A stretch of 64,000 nucleotides of DNA. Origin: Desulfarculus sp. (GTDB lineage Bacteria; Desulfobacterota; Desulfarculia; Desulfarculales; Desulfarculaceae). This document shows, in pieces, positions 7,006-14,907 of the stretch (position 1 is the first letter of the stretch; each line of letters starts with the position of its first letter). A model generated the notes under the pieces. It was not told the DNA's origin, did no database searches, and saw only the letters and a list, made by a program, of their open reading frames with translations. Location: contig JACRDC010000044.1 of NCBI GenBank assembly GCA_016218705.1, positions 17,348-81,347 on the forward strand, written 5' to 3'. The position numbers were made by a program, and so were the translations under genes.

Positions 7006-7322
7006 CGTCTTGCTCAAAGGCCCTCATGAAGCCAGTTACCTTGCGGGAAAACGAAGCCACCCGGAAGCCGAGGAGACGACAAGACATGATCGACAGCCAA
7101 CGTGAACCCAGAACCAGAGCCCTTGCGTCCCGCGGTGCCGCCCACGCGCCACGGCCGGGCCGCCGCGGCGTTGGATCAAGCGGCCTCGGCCCCCGCTGGT
7201 GGAGAGCTAGTTGGTGCCGGCCGGGCGGCGGGGCCGGCGGGTCCTTCCGCGGGGGGGAGCCCTTGCGGTCAAGGAAGGCCCCGGCGCTTAGCCACCCTTA
7301 AGCAAAAAATTGGGTTGGGAAA
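7006..7322. other. GC-rich gap with doubtful small ORFs
   Basis: Three overlapping candidates exist: a 37-aa ORF from the ATG at 6992 (to 7105), a 71-aa ORF from the ATG at 7086 after GAGGAGACG (to 7301), and a 79-aa ORF from the GTG at 7102 (to 7341, running into the next gene). None shows a recognisable domain, and the composition (Gly, Ala, Arg, Pro) looks like unconstrained GC-rich DNA. I cannot choose a real gene. Confidence 0.4.
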
Positions 7323-7775
7323 ATGGAACTTACGGAAATAAGGACAGATTCTGACAGACCCCACGCCAAGGGCAGAAGCCGGCCGGTGTTGCCTGGCCAG
7401 GTGTTGCAAGCCTTTGGACCTGATTTTCTGGACCCCCGCCTATGCCGGGACTGGCTTTTGGAGCGTCTGCACCCCCAAGGGCCAGCTTGCCCCTGGTGCG
7501 GCATGGCCCTTACTTCGCCCCGCAGCCGGGCAACCTTTCGCCATCTGGGGCGGGTGCAGTGCACCATCTGCGGGCGCTTCTTCACTGGCCTCAGCGGCAC
7601 GGTGTTGAACAAGACCGGCCTAGAGCCGGCCGGCTATGTGCTGCTATGCCTGCTGCTGGCCTTGGGCCTGGGTGACCAGACCATAGCCGGCAAGCTGAAC
7701 GTCAACCGCGAGACCGTGCGCCGCTGGCGCCTGCGCTTCCAGGCCCTGGAGCGCGTCTGGAGCGAGCAACCGTGA
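7323..7775 (+). CDS. Zinc-ribbon plus HTH protein (transposase-N-terminus-like regulator)
   Basis: The protein has 150 aa. The zinc ribbon has CPWC near 57 and CTIC near 86 followed by GRFFTGLSGT, a pattern also seen at the N-terminus of IS1595-type transposases. An HTH follows at about 112-145 (TIAGKLNVNRETVRRWRLRF). There is no transposase catalytic domain, so it is probably a phage DNA-binding regulator. Its stop overlaps the GTG start of the next gene, implying coupling with the ParB-PP-loop fusion. Confidence 0.65.
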   Translation: MELTEIRTDSDRPHAKGRSRPVLPGQVLQAFGPDFLDPRLCRDWLLERLHPQGPACPWCGMALTSPRSRATFRHLGRVQCTICGRFFTGLSGTVLNKTGLEPAGYVLLCLLLALGLGDQTIAGKLNVNRETVRRWRLRFQALERVWSEQP

Positions 7776-9004
7776 ACGAGATGATCATCGAGCAAGTGGC
7801 CATCAAGGTCCTTACGCCATATGGGCAGAACCCGCGCAAGTATGGCCCGGCCGAGGTGGAGAAGTTCGCGGCGGCCATCCGGGAGTTTGGCTTCCGGGTG
7901 CCGGTGCTGGCCCTGCGGGATGGCCGGCTCATAGACGGGCACTTCCGCCTGGCCGCGGCCCGGGCCGCGGGCCTTGACGAGGTGCCGGCCTTGTACGTGG
8001 ACGGCTGGCCGGAGGAGAAGGTCAGGGCCTTCCGCCTGGCGGTAAACCGCATGGCCGAGTTGGCCAGCTGGGACGAGGACAAGCTGGCGAGCGAGCTACG
8101 GGAGCTGACCGCCCAGGATTTCGACTTGGGGCTAATCGGCTTCGACACCAGCGAGCTGGAGCGCCTGCTGGCCCAGGGTGCCAGCGAGAATGCGGGCGCC
8201 GATGACGCCCCCAAGGTCAACAAGGACCTGACGGGCATGGATGACCTGGCGCCGGACCCGGAGGAGATGGCCATCCTGGCCGGCCGGCGGGTGCTGGTGG
8301 AGTTTTCCGGCGGCAAGGACTCCACGGCCGCGGCCCTGTGGGTGCGGCGCTTCCTGCCGGACAACCCGGTGGAGCTGTGCTTCGTGGACATGGGCGCGGA
8401 CTTCATCGGCTTCCACGGCCACCTGGCGACCGTGGCCGAGGACCTGGGCGCGCCGCTCAAGACCCTGCGCTCGCGAGAGCACATGTTCGAGGTGTTCCTG
8501 GCAAAGGCCAAGCTGCCGCACTTCGGCCACCCCTATTGCCACGAGGTCTTGCACAAGACCCTGGACGCGTACATGAAAGAGCATGCCCCGGAGTCGGTGG
8601 TCATTGTGCGCGGCGGGCGTCTCCAGGAGCGGGGTAAGAAGGGCAAGACCCGGCCCAGCCGCTTCATGGCCGTGGACCGGCTCAAGGGCTATGCCTTCTT
8701 TCAGCCCCTGTACTTCGCCACCAAGGACGCGGCCGACGACATACTCAGGGCCAACGCTGTGCCGATCTGGCCTGGCTACGCTCGGGGCCTGCAACGGACC
8801 GCCTGCCGGATATGTCCTGGTCAGAAGCCCAAGGCCTATGCGGCCATGCGGCAGAACTTCCCGGAGGTTTTCGACGAGCTGCTGTGGCTGGAGGCCAAGC
8901 TGGGCACCGGCTACTGGCAGGACAAAACCCAGGACAAGAGCGCCTCTATCGAGCACATGGCCGACCGCGGCCAGAAGGCCTTCGAGGAGGGCCTGGCCCT
9001 ATGA
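7772..9004 (+). CDS. ParB-like N-terminal domain fused to PP-loop (PAPS reductase-like) domain
   Basis: The protein has 410 aa from a GTG start overlapping the previous stop (an ATG three codons later is an alternative). Residues 5-80 are a ParB N-terminal domain (NPRKY, then IDGHFRLAAARAAG). Residues 170-360 are an adenine-nucleotide alpha-hydrolase domain with the PP-loop SGGKDS at 179-184. Cys256 (PYCHE) and Cys345/Cys348 (CRIC) recall the Fe-S or zinc cysteines of DndC and phage PAPS-reductase homologues. ParB-like and PAPS-reductase-like partners also occur as separate proteins (IbrB/IbrA). The substrate is unknown; activation or sulfur transfer on a nucleic acid is one possibility. It is convergent with a TudS-like gene 2 bp away. 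Confidence 0.8.
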   Translation: MNEMIIEQVAIKVLTPYGQNPRKYGPAEVEKFAAAIREFGFRVPVLALRDGRLIDGHFRLAAARAAGLDEVPALYVDGWPEEKVRAFRLAVNRMAELASWDEDKLASELRELTAQDFDLGLIGFDTSELERLLAQGASENAGADDAPKVNKDLTGMDDLAPDPEEMAILAGRRVLVEFSGGKDSTAAALWVRRFLPDNPVELCFVDMGADFIGFHGHLATVAEDLGAPLKTLRSREHMFEVFLAKAKLPHFGHPYCHEVLHKTLDAYMKEHAPESVVIVRGGRLQERGKKGKTRPSRFMAVDRLKGYAFFQPLYFATKDAADDILRANAVPIWPGYARGLQRTACRICPGQKPKAYAAMRQNFPEVFDELLWLEAKLGTGYWQDKTQDKSASIEHMADRGQKAFEEGLAL

Positions 9005-9006
9005 GG

Positions 9007-9372
9007 CTAAACGGGAATCACCTGGACGCCGTTCTCCTCCAGGAGCCTGGCTGTCACCCCATAGGCTTTGCCGCAGGAGGGGCTGGAGCGCAGCAAGTAG
9101 GCCTGAGTGATGCCGTTGCGCCGGCAGATGTCCAGGGCCTGGCGGGCGCCGTCTTCGTATTGCGGGGTGAAGTCGAAGCCGGTCTGCCGGCCCAGGACCT
9201 GGCCCCCGCGCACCAGGCAGCCCTCCCGGGGCGTGGGCAAGCCGCCCAGCTGCTCCGGGCAAATGGCGATGAAGTCATGCTCCAAGCCGACCTTCTGCAG
9301 GAAGCTGCGCAGATAGCCGTTGTTCTTGTAGCGGCAGGGTATGCCGGCGCAACACTTGCTGACCAGGATCAA
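9007..9372 (-). CDS. DUF523 / TudS-like (thiouracil desulfidase family) protein
   Basis: The protein has 121 aa. Family signatures: VSKCCAGIPCRY at residues 4-15, ICPEQLGGLPTPR near 37, and SSPSCGKAYG near 96-105. The conserved Cys of each motif would bind the [4Fe-4S] cluster described for TudS, a DUF523 enzyme that desulfurates thiouracil. The length is a little short of the usual 140-160 aa. It is the last gene of the leftward cluster 11091-9007. Carriage inside a prophage, beside a PP-loop sulfur-type enzyme, is unusual. Confidence 0.82.
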   Translation of the reverse strand: MILVSKCCAGIPCRYKNNGYLRSFLQKVGLEHDFIAICPEQLGGLPTPREGCLVRGGQVLGRQTGFDFTPQYEDGARQALDICRRNGITQAYLLRSSPSCGKAYGVTARLLEENGVQVIPV

Positions 9373-9441
9373 ATGGATGCTCCTTTGCTGGTGGACCAGT
9401 TTGAGGCTGATTTATCACGCGCCCTTTGTCGGCGCCACCTT

Positions 9442-10311
9442 TCAGGAGACAGCGCGCAGAACTTCCTGGGCTCCCTGGGCCTCCACCATGGCGGCCTTGA
9501 TCTTGTGCAGGTGTTTGATGATCAGGTCCAGTCGCTCGATGTTCAGCGAGAGGTTGGAGGCCAGGACGGTCTTGAGCAAGGACAGGTCCTCGTTGTTCAA
9601 GCTGCTTTCCACCAGCTTGAGGATGGCCCCCACCAGGCGGTCATACTTGCTGAGCACGGCTTTCTCTTGCTCGCTGGGCTCGGCATGGAACATCACCCCT
9701 TGCTGCTGCCGTGCCAAGAGCGAGCCGGCCAGGGAGCGCAGCTTGGCCGGGTCCTGGGCCTTGCCGGCCTTGATCAGGTCGAAGAGGCGTTGCTGGTTCT
9801 CGGGCTCCAGGCGGCTCATCTCTATGGCCTGGGCATGGCTGATGAGGTTGCAGCGCAGGGCCTCCTGGTACTCGGGCAGAAGGTTCAAGAGCACGGTGCG
9901 GAAGTAGACCCGGGCGTGACTCTTGAAACCCAGCTTCTTGGCCAGCTCGGCCATGGACAGGCCGCGGTCCAGGAGGACCTGCATGTGCCGGGCCTCCTCC
10001 AGGGGCGTCAGGTCCTCGCGCTGGATGTTCTCGATCAAGGACATCTCGGCGATCTTCTGATCACTGGTGACCATGACCCGCACGGGCACGGGTTGGCCTT
10101 GGTAGCGCTTGGTCAGGCGGCAGGCGCGCCAGCGGCGCTCGCCCATGATGATCTGCCACTTGCGGCCCCGGCGGGCAACCACGATGGGCTCCAGCAGGCC
10201 GTGCTCCTCGATGCTGGCGGCCAGTTCCTCCAGCTTGTCCTTGCGGAAGAGCTTGCGCGGCTGGTTGGGGTTGGGTTCGATCTCGTCCAGAGGCAGTCGG
10301 TCCAGGGCCAT
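9442..10311 (-). CDS. ParB/Spo0J-family protein
   Basis: The protein has 289 aa. ParB N-domain: NPNQPRKLF at about 14-22, and GERRWRAC (ParB box II, CTP-binding region) at about 57-64. The SLIENIQREDLTPLEEA segment at about 91-107 precedes the HTH (MAELAKKLGFKSHARVYF, then LLPEY). There is no adjacent ParA. Its role could be partition of the excised element, transcription regulation or nuclease-like activity. It sits in a leftward cluster with a zinc-ribbon protein upstream and DUF523 downstream, opposite to the structural genes. Confidence 0.85.
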   Translation of the reverse strand: MALDRLPLDEIEPNPNQPRKLFRKDKLEELAASIEEHGLLEPIVVARRGRKWQIIMGERRWRACRLTKRYQGQPVPVRVMVTSDQKIAEMSLIENIQREDLTPLEEARHMQVLLDRGLSMAELAKKLGFKSHARVYFRTVLLNLLPEYQEALRCNLISHAQAIEMSRLEPENQQRLFDLIKAGKAQDPAKLRSLAGSLLARQQQGVMFHAEPSEQEKAVLSKYDRLVGAILKLVESSLNNEDLSLLKTVLASNLSLNIERLDLIIKHLHKIKAAMVEAQGAQEVLRAVS

Positions 10312-10371
10312 GGCGATTATCCTTTCCCGCCCGGCCCCCGCGCGGGGGGCCAGGCAGCATGCGGTGATTGG

Positions 10372-11091
10372 TTAGTTGAGGCTCAAGAGGCGCAGGCGGG
10401 GCCGTTCGGCCGGGCAGGCCTCTGCGGCAGCCTGCACCTCGGGGACCTTGGCCACCTCCCGGATCACGAAGCGCTGACCCCGGTTCTCCTCGTGGGGCCA
10501 GCGCACGTTGGCTTGGAACACCCCGCCGAAGACCCGGCCATCCTCCAGCTGGATGTTCAGCGAGGCCCCACCGTAGCGGCTGGCCGGCATGTGACTGCCC
10601 ACCCAGCCCTCGCCATCGTGATTGGCCATGTCGCCGGTGTAGTAGACCTTGGAACCGATGGGCAAGAGGCCAGTCTGGTTCTCTTGGGTGCCCAGCTGGG
10701 CGGCCGGCGTAGGCACCGGCTTCTGGTACTTGCCGCTGATCGGCCCGCCGCACTTGTGGCAGGTCCAGACCGTCTGGCCATCCACCCAGCGCTTGGTGCC
10801 GGTGGTGTGGCCGCAGGCCGGGCAGGGCTCGCGGTGGCACAAGGTCCACTCGGCCAAGGCCCGGTTTATGGCCTGGGTGATGTTGTCGTAGTAGCTGCCA
10901 GCGAAGTAGTCGGTGTAAGGGTCGTCACGCTCATCCTCGCGCCGCGCCCGGATGCAGATCGCCTTGCCGTCCTGGTCGTAGAATTGGATCACCACCTCGT
11001 TGAACACGCAGGTGTGCAGCCCGCTGCCCTCGCTGTTCTCCACCTCGGCATACTTGGACAGCCTCTTGATCACGTAGCTCGTCTTGGCCAT
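10372..11091 (-). CDS. Zinc-ribbon protein of unknown function, 239 aa
   Basis: The ATG at 11091 is chosen for AGGGGAG 6 nt upstream over an in-frame start at 11145. A zinc ribbon lies near residues 92-116 (CPAC, then CHKC). The C-terminal part has beta-rich stretches (GSKVYYTGDMANHDGEGWV, then RVFGGVFQANVRWPHE). No family is recognised. First gene of the leftward trio with ParB and the TudS-like protein. Confidence 0.65.
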   Translation of the reverse strand: MAKTSYVIKRLSKYAEVENSEGSGLHTCVFNEVVIQFYDQDGKAICIRARREDERDDPYTDYFAGSYYDNITQAINRALAEWTLCHREPCPACGHTTGTKRWVDGQTVWTCHKCGGPISGKYQKPVPTPAAQLGTQENQTGLLPIGSKVYYTGDMANHDGEGWVGSHMPASRYGGASLNIQLEDGRVFGGVFQANVRWPHEENRGQRFVIREVAKVPEVQAAAEACPAERPRLRLLSLN

Positions 11092-11249
11092 TTCGACTCC
11101 CCTTGGTTTTGTGTCAACGCTGTAACTATTAGATATCACGCGCAATTACAGGCCGTCAACAGCAAAAGGCGTGGAATGCTAAATATATCAACTAGTTGTG
11201 TGGTTATGTTGCTGGGCAACTGTCGGTATTGGCTTGCCGGCGGGGCGCC
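11092..11249. promoter_or_regulatory. Divergent regulatory gap before the late genes
   Basis: The AT-richer gap lies between the leftward zinc-ribbon gene and the rightward terminase genes. It holds a perfect 10-bp palindrome CAACTAGTTG at 11189-11198. It is the natural place for the late promoter and for the leftward promoter, but I see no unambiguous -35/-10 pair. Confidence 0.4.
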
Positions 11250-11987
11250 ATGCTGGGTTTGAACGACATTCAGGGCAAGGCTGGCGAGGCCCTGCGGCTG
11301 GCCGCGGCCAAGGCCATGGAGGCCATGCTTAAGGCGCCCACCAGCGCCAACATCGCCTCCTACGACAAGGCCCGCAAGGCCCTGGAGGCCTACGAGCAGG
11401 AGCAGGCCCAAGGCAAGGCTGGCGACGGCAGCGGGGAGCCAGCGCCGGAGCGCGTCTTCAAGAATCCTCGCCAGGTGGCGGTCTTCCTGGCCGGCCAGGG
11501 GTGGAAGGTCTCCGAGAACACGGTCTACAACCATCGCACCAGGGGCCTGTTGCGCTCAGATGCCGAGGGTCAGTTCACGGAAAGTGCTGTCATGCGCTAT
11601 GCCAATGATCACCTCAAGCGCAAAGATGGCGCCGGGTCCGAGAAGCTGGAGGCCCTGCAGGAGCGCAAGGTCCTGGCCGAGATCGAGCGGGCCGAGGCCC
11701 AGGCTTCCAAGATGCGCCTGCAGCAGGAAATCCTGGAGGGCAAGTACATCCCCTTGGAGCAGTACCAGCGCGACCTGGCCACCCGGGCGCGCCTGTTGAA
11801 GGCCGACATGCTGGGTTGGGTGCGCCTGGCCATGGAGGAGATCATCTTCATGGTTGGTGGTGATCAGGCCAAGGCCCCGGAGGTCCTGGCCCTGGCTGAG
11901 CGCCAGGTGGAGGACTGGCTGCACCGCTACGCCAGCCAAGGTGAAATCAGGCTGGCCGCGCCTCAGGTTTCGGAGGCTCAAGCATGA
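11250..11987 (+). CDS. Terminase small subunit-like protein
   Basis: The protein has 245 aa from the ATG at 11250; a TTG at 11196 is possible but lacks support. An HTH-like region lies at about 77-120 (RQVAVFLAGQGWKVSENTVYNH), then a long charged coiled coil (about 130-170, KLEALQERKVLAEIERAEAQ) and a C-terminal helical part. The organisation is that of Nu1-like DNA-recognition subunits. It precedes and overlaps the large subunit by 4 nt. Confidence 0.75.
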   Translation: MLGLNDIQGKAGEALRLAAAKAMEAMLKAPTSANIASYDKARKALEAYEQEQAQGKAGDGSGEPAPERVFKNPRQVAVFLAGQGWKVSENTVYNHRTRGLLRSDAEGQFTESAVMRYANDHLKRKDGAGSEKLEALQERKVLAEIERAEAQASKMRLQQEILEGKYIPLEQYQRDLATRARLLKADMLGWVRLAMEEIIFMVGGDQAKAPEVLALAERQVEDWLHRYASQGEIRLAAPQVSEAQA

Positions 11988-13858
11988 TGAGAGCTGTTGA
12001 GCAGGCGCAGGCCGAGCTGTTCCCCAGTGTGGCCCTGACCGCTGGCGAGATAGAGGCCTGGCGCCGTAAGGAGCCATTGACCGTCTCCCAGTGGGCGGAG
12101 CGCTTCCGAGTAGCCACCGATGGCCCCTGGAAGGGACCCTGGCGCAACGAGCACACGCCTTACCTCATCGAGCCCATGAACACCTGGGGTCTGCCCCATG
12201 TGCGCGAGGTCTGGGTCATCGGTCCCTTGCAGGGTGGCAAGACCCAGATCGCCTACAACTGCTGGGGCTACGGCCAGCACTACGACCAGGCCTGGTCGCT
12301 GTTTGTCATGGCCGACGAAAAAAGCGCGGCGAGGGTCAGCAAGGAACGCCTGCAGCCGATCATTAAGACTTCGCCGGCCCTCAGCCAGCTGCTGACCGGC
12401 TCGCCCCTGGACCTGGGCAATTACGAGCTGCGCATGCAGGCCTCCATGACCTACATGGGCTGGCCGCGCTCCGAGGCCTCCCTGGCTACCTTCCCCATAC
12501 CCCAGGTCTTCCTGGATGAGGTGGACCTGTGGCCGGTGCCGCGCAAGGACACCATGGACGCCGTGGACCTGGCCAAGGCCCGCACCACCACCTTCCCGCA
12601 CACCTCCAAGGTCCTGGGCGTAACCACCTGCACCGTGGAGGACGCCCTGGGCTGGGAGAACCTGTGCAAGTGCCAGGAGGTGCGCGTCTACATGGCCAGA
12701 TGCCCGCTGTGCGGCGAGCTACAAATCATGCGCCGTGAGCAGCTCAGGTGGGATGGGGGCCTGGCTGGCCAGCCCGACCGGGTGGAGGCCGAGAATTTAT
12801 CGTGGTACGAGTGCGAGCATTGCCAGGCGTCCTGGGGCGAGGTGGAGCGGCGCCGGGCCGTGCAAGCCGGCGCCTACGCCCCGCACCGCTGGGACTCCAA
12901 GGCCCAGTGGTGGGAGCCTTGCCCGGTCGTGCAGCGGCCCGTCAAGGTGGGCTTCCATTTCTCGTCCTTCCACAGCCCCTTTGTTACCCTGGGCAAGGTG
13001 GCGGCCCAGGCCATGCGCGCCCAGGCCGACCCCAAGGCGGAGGTGACGCTTTTCAACAAGATGTTGGCCCTGCCTTACCGGAGTGAGCAGGCTACGCGCT
13101 CAGAAGATTTGGTGCTGGCCTTGTGCGACAACCGCCCACCTGGCCTGGTGCCGGGCCAGGCCGTGGCTCTGACCGCCTGCGTGGACGTGCAGCGCTCTGG
13201 CTTCTACTTCACCATTCGGGCCTGGGCTCCAGGTCCGGAGCGGGAATCCTGGCTGGTACGCGCTGGCTTCGTGGATTCCTGGGCCGGCTTGGAGAAAGCG
13301 CTCTTTCAGGACGAGTACCTGGACCCCGAGGGCCAGGCCTGCGTGGTCGTCTTCGGCCTGGTGGACTCCGGCGATGGTGAGATGACCCGGGAGGTCTACG
13401 ACTGGTGCCAGGTGCATCCGCCGCTAAGGCCTAGCAAGGGATATGAGCAGCTCAAGGCCCAGCCCTATCGCCAAAGCAAGATCGACACCCACCCAAGCCT
13501 GGTGCTCTTCGGGGTCAGCACCAACTACTACAAATCCGACCTGCTGGATGGCAAGCTGCGCATCAACCCTGGTGACGCCGGGGCCTGGCACTTGCACGCC
13601 AACCAGCCTGATGGCCGGCAACAGGACGACAAGGCTACAGGCCTCTTGAACGACTACGCCCGCCAACTCTGCGCCGAGACCCGCAACGAGCGCGGATTGT
13701 GGCAGAACCCGCGCAAGCGGGCCAACCACTACCTGGATTGCGAGGTCCTGCAGCTGGTCTGCGCCGATTACCTGGGCATCAGATACATGGCCCGGGAAGC
13801 GACGCCGGAACAAGACCGAAATAGCCAACCCTTGACGAGGAGCCGTAGCCGATGGTAA
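11984..13858 (+). CDS. Phage terminase large subunit (GpA family)
   Basis: The protein has 624 aa. ATPase Walker A-like GPLQGGKTQ near 79-87; Walker B region VFLDEVDLWP near 170. A zinc-finger pair, CPLC and CEHC, lies around 240-285, and a nuclease domain in the C-terminal half has acidic residues (TACVDVQRSGFYF, then VFGLVDSGDG). Length and order match lambda GpA. It packages the phage genome into proheads. GpA-type enzymes usually make cohesive ends at a cos site, which I could not locate. Confidence 0.92.
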   Translation: MMRAVEQAQAELFPSVALTAGEIEAWRRKEPLTVSQWAERFRVATDGPWKGPWRNEHTPYLIEPMNTWGLPHVREVWVIGPLQGGKTQIAYNCWGYGQHYDQAWSLFVMADEKSAARVSKERLQPIIKTSPALSQLLTGSPLDLGNYELRMQASMTYMGWPRSEASLATFPIPQVFLDEVDLWPVPRKDTMDAVDLAKARTTTFPHTSKVLGVTTCTVEDALGWENLCKCQEVRVYMARCPLCGELQIMRREQLRWDGGLAGQPDRVEAENLSWYECEHCQASWGEVERRRAVQAGAYAPHRWDSKAQWWEPCPVVQRPVKVGFHFSSFHSPFVTLGKVAAQAMRAQADPKAEVTLFNKMLALPYRSEQATRSEDLVLALCDNRPPGLVPGQAVALTACVDVQRSGFYFTIRAWAPGPERESWLVRAGFVDSWAGLEKALFQDEYLDPEGQACVVVFGLVDSGDGEMTREVYDWCQVHPPLRPSKGYEQLKAQPYRQSKIDTHPSLVLFGVSTNYYKSDLLDGKLRINPGDAGAWHLHANQPDGRQQDDKATGLLNDYARQLCAETRNERGLWQNPRKRANHYLDCEVLQLVCADYLGIRYMAREATPEQDRNSQPLTRSRSRW

Positions 13859-14094
13859 AAGCCACTTTTCTTAAGGGAATGAAGGATATAACTGCGTACG
13901 TGGGGTTCTCGGAGGCCACCATCTTAAAGCACAAGCGCAACTATCCGGGCATGCCCATTAGATTAGAATGTGGCCGCTGGATAGGCGACCCTGAGGCCCT
14001 GGAGCAGTTTTATAAGGATTTGGCGGCTGGCCGAACCGACGGTTGGCTGGAGGTCCAGGCAGGTTTCTCTAAAGAGGCGCCAACGGGGTCGTGA
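13852..14094 (+). CDS. Small HTH protein, 80 aa
   Basis: Overlaps the terminase stop by 7 bp. The sequence KGMKDITAYVGFSEATILKHKRNYPGMPI is an excisionase/Nu1-like winged HTH. It could be a second DNA-recognition component of packaging or a regulator. Its composition is less GC-rich than its neighbours. Confidence 0.6.
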   Translation: MVKATFLKGMKDITAYVGFSEATILKHKRNYPGMPIRLECGRWIGDPEALEQFYKDLAAGRTDGWLEVQAGFSKEAPTGS

Positions 14095-14179
14095 GCCAGT
14101 ATGGGGGAGGATTTTTTGTTGCGATACGGCTTGACACCTAACCCGCCTAAACGTACAGTTGGGGCAGGAGGTGAGAGTC

Positions 14180-14428
14180 ATGCCCAGCCTATCGACCATG
14201 CAGGCCCGCGACCGTCTTTCCGAGTTGGTCAACCAAGTGGCCTATGGCAAGGAGCGGGTTACCATCACCCGCCGGGGGAAGCCCCTGGCGGTTCTGGTGC
14301 CCATGGAAGACGCTGAACTCATCCGCGCCATAGAGGACAAGATCGACCTGGATGAAGCCCGCAAGGCCTTAGCCGAGCCCGGTAAGAATATCACCTTGGA
14401 GCAACTCAAGGAAGAGTTGGGGTTTTAG
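14180..14428 (+). CDS. Phd/YefM-family antitoxin
   Basis: The protein has 82 aa from the ATG at 14180, with GGAGG about 8 nt upstream. The N-terminal Phd/YefM fold is clear: MQARDRLSELVNQVAYGKER, then VTITRRGKPLAVLVPMEDAE. The C-terminal tail (EKDKID, then LEQLKEELGF region) is the toxin-binding part. It is followed 6 bp later by a RelE/ParE-type toxin. The pair sits between terminase and portal genes and so is a moron cassette. Confidence 0.88.
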   Translation: MPSLSTMQARDRLSELVNQVAYGKERVTITRRGKPLAVLVPMEDAELIRAIEDKIDLDEARKALAEPGKNITLEQLKEELGF

Positions 14429-14434
14429 TTCAGG

Positions 14435-14707
14435 GTGTCCTATCGGGTGGAAATCAGGCCAGCGGCCCGCAGGCAGATCAAGAAGCTGCCCAGGGAGGTG
14501 CAGGCCAAGGTGTTGTCCCGTCTGACCTCCCTGGCTGAAGACCCCAGGCCGGCGGGGGCCGAGGCCCTACAGGGTAACCAAGAACTATATCGGCTGAGAG
14601 TCGGGCAATACCGCGTCCTGTACGAAATTCATGACGGGGTTCTGGTGGTGGTGGTCGTGCGAGTGGGCCACCGCAAGGAGGTTTACCAGAACCTCTCACG
14701 TGCCTAG
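14435..14707 (+). CDS. RelE/ParE-family toxin
   Basis: The protein has 90 aa from a GTG start. Typical RelE features: YRVEIRPAARRQIKKLPREVQ, LRVGQYRVLYEIHDGVLVVVVVRVGHRKEVY. The conserved basic residues and terminal Tyr are consistent with an mRNA interferase of the RelE branch. It is paired with the antitoxin at 14180 and probably stabilises the prophage or acts in exclusion. Confidence 0.88.
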   Translation: MSYRVEIRPAARRQIKKLPREVQAKVLSRLTSLAEDPRPAGAEALQGNQELYRLRVGQYRVLYEIHDGVLVVVVVRVGHRKEVYQNLSRA

Positions 14708-14717
14708 GTTGTCTGCC

Positions 14718-14742
14718 AATCGTTTAGTGATCGTCCCTTGAC
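14718..14742 (-). repeat. GGACGATCA motif, copy 4
   Basis: The minus strand reads AAGGGACGATCACTAAACG, in the gap downstream of the toxin gene and upstream of the head genes. It shares the core with three early-region copies. Confidence 0.3.
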
Positions 14743-14883
14743 CCCAGGCAACAGTAAGGCAAGGCGGAATCCCTCCCGGGCCGTCAAGCCCAACATTGCT
14801 CCTTTTTCCCCCAACAATCATCTTCTTTGCCCTGTTCTTCCGTAAAATCCCGCAAATTTCAAAATAGCTATTTCTAGGGCCGT

Positions 14884-14905
14884 AGCCTCCTGATCATAGG
14901 AGGCT
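14884..14905 (+). promoter_or_regulatory. Hairpin sequestering the ribosome binding site of the next gene
   Basis: AGCCTCCT (14884-14891) pairs perfectly with AGGAGGCT (14898-14905) around a 6-nt loop, two bases before the ATG at 14908. The right arm is the Shine-Dalgarno sequence itself. Structure is read from sequence; a role in limiting translation is inference. A 12-bp palindrome AAATAGCTATTT lies just upstream at 14862-14873. Confidence 0.6.
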
Positions 14906-14907
14906 GC

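Noticed and set aside
7323..7775. Insertion-sequence transposase
   Set aside because: Only the zinc ribbon and an HTH are present, with no catalytic domain or terminal repeats, and it is embedded in a phage operon.
8812..11262. 816-codon open frame on the plus strand
   Set aside because: It lies opposite three well-supported leftward genes (DUF523, ParB, zinc-ribbon) and is a GC-bias artefact with low-complexity Leu/Ala/Gly/His sequence.
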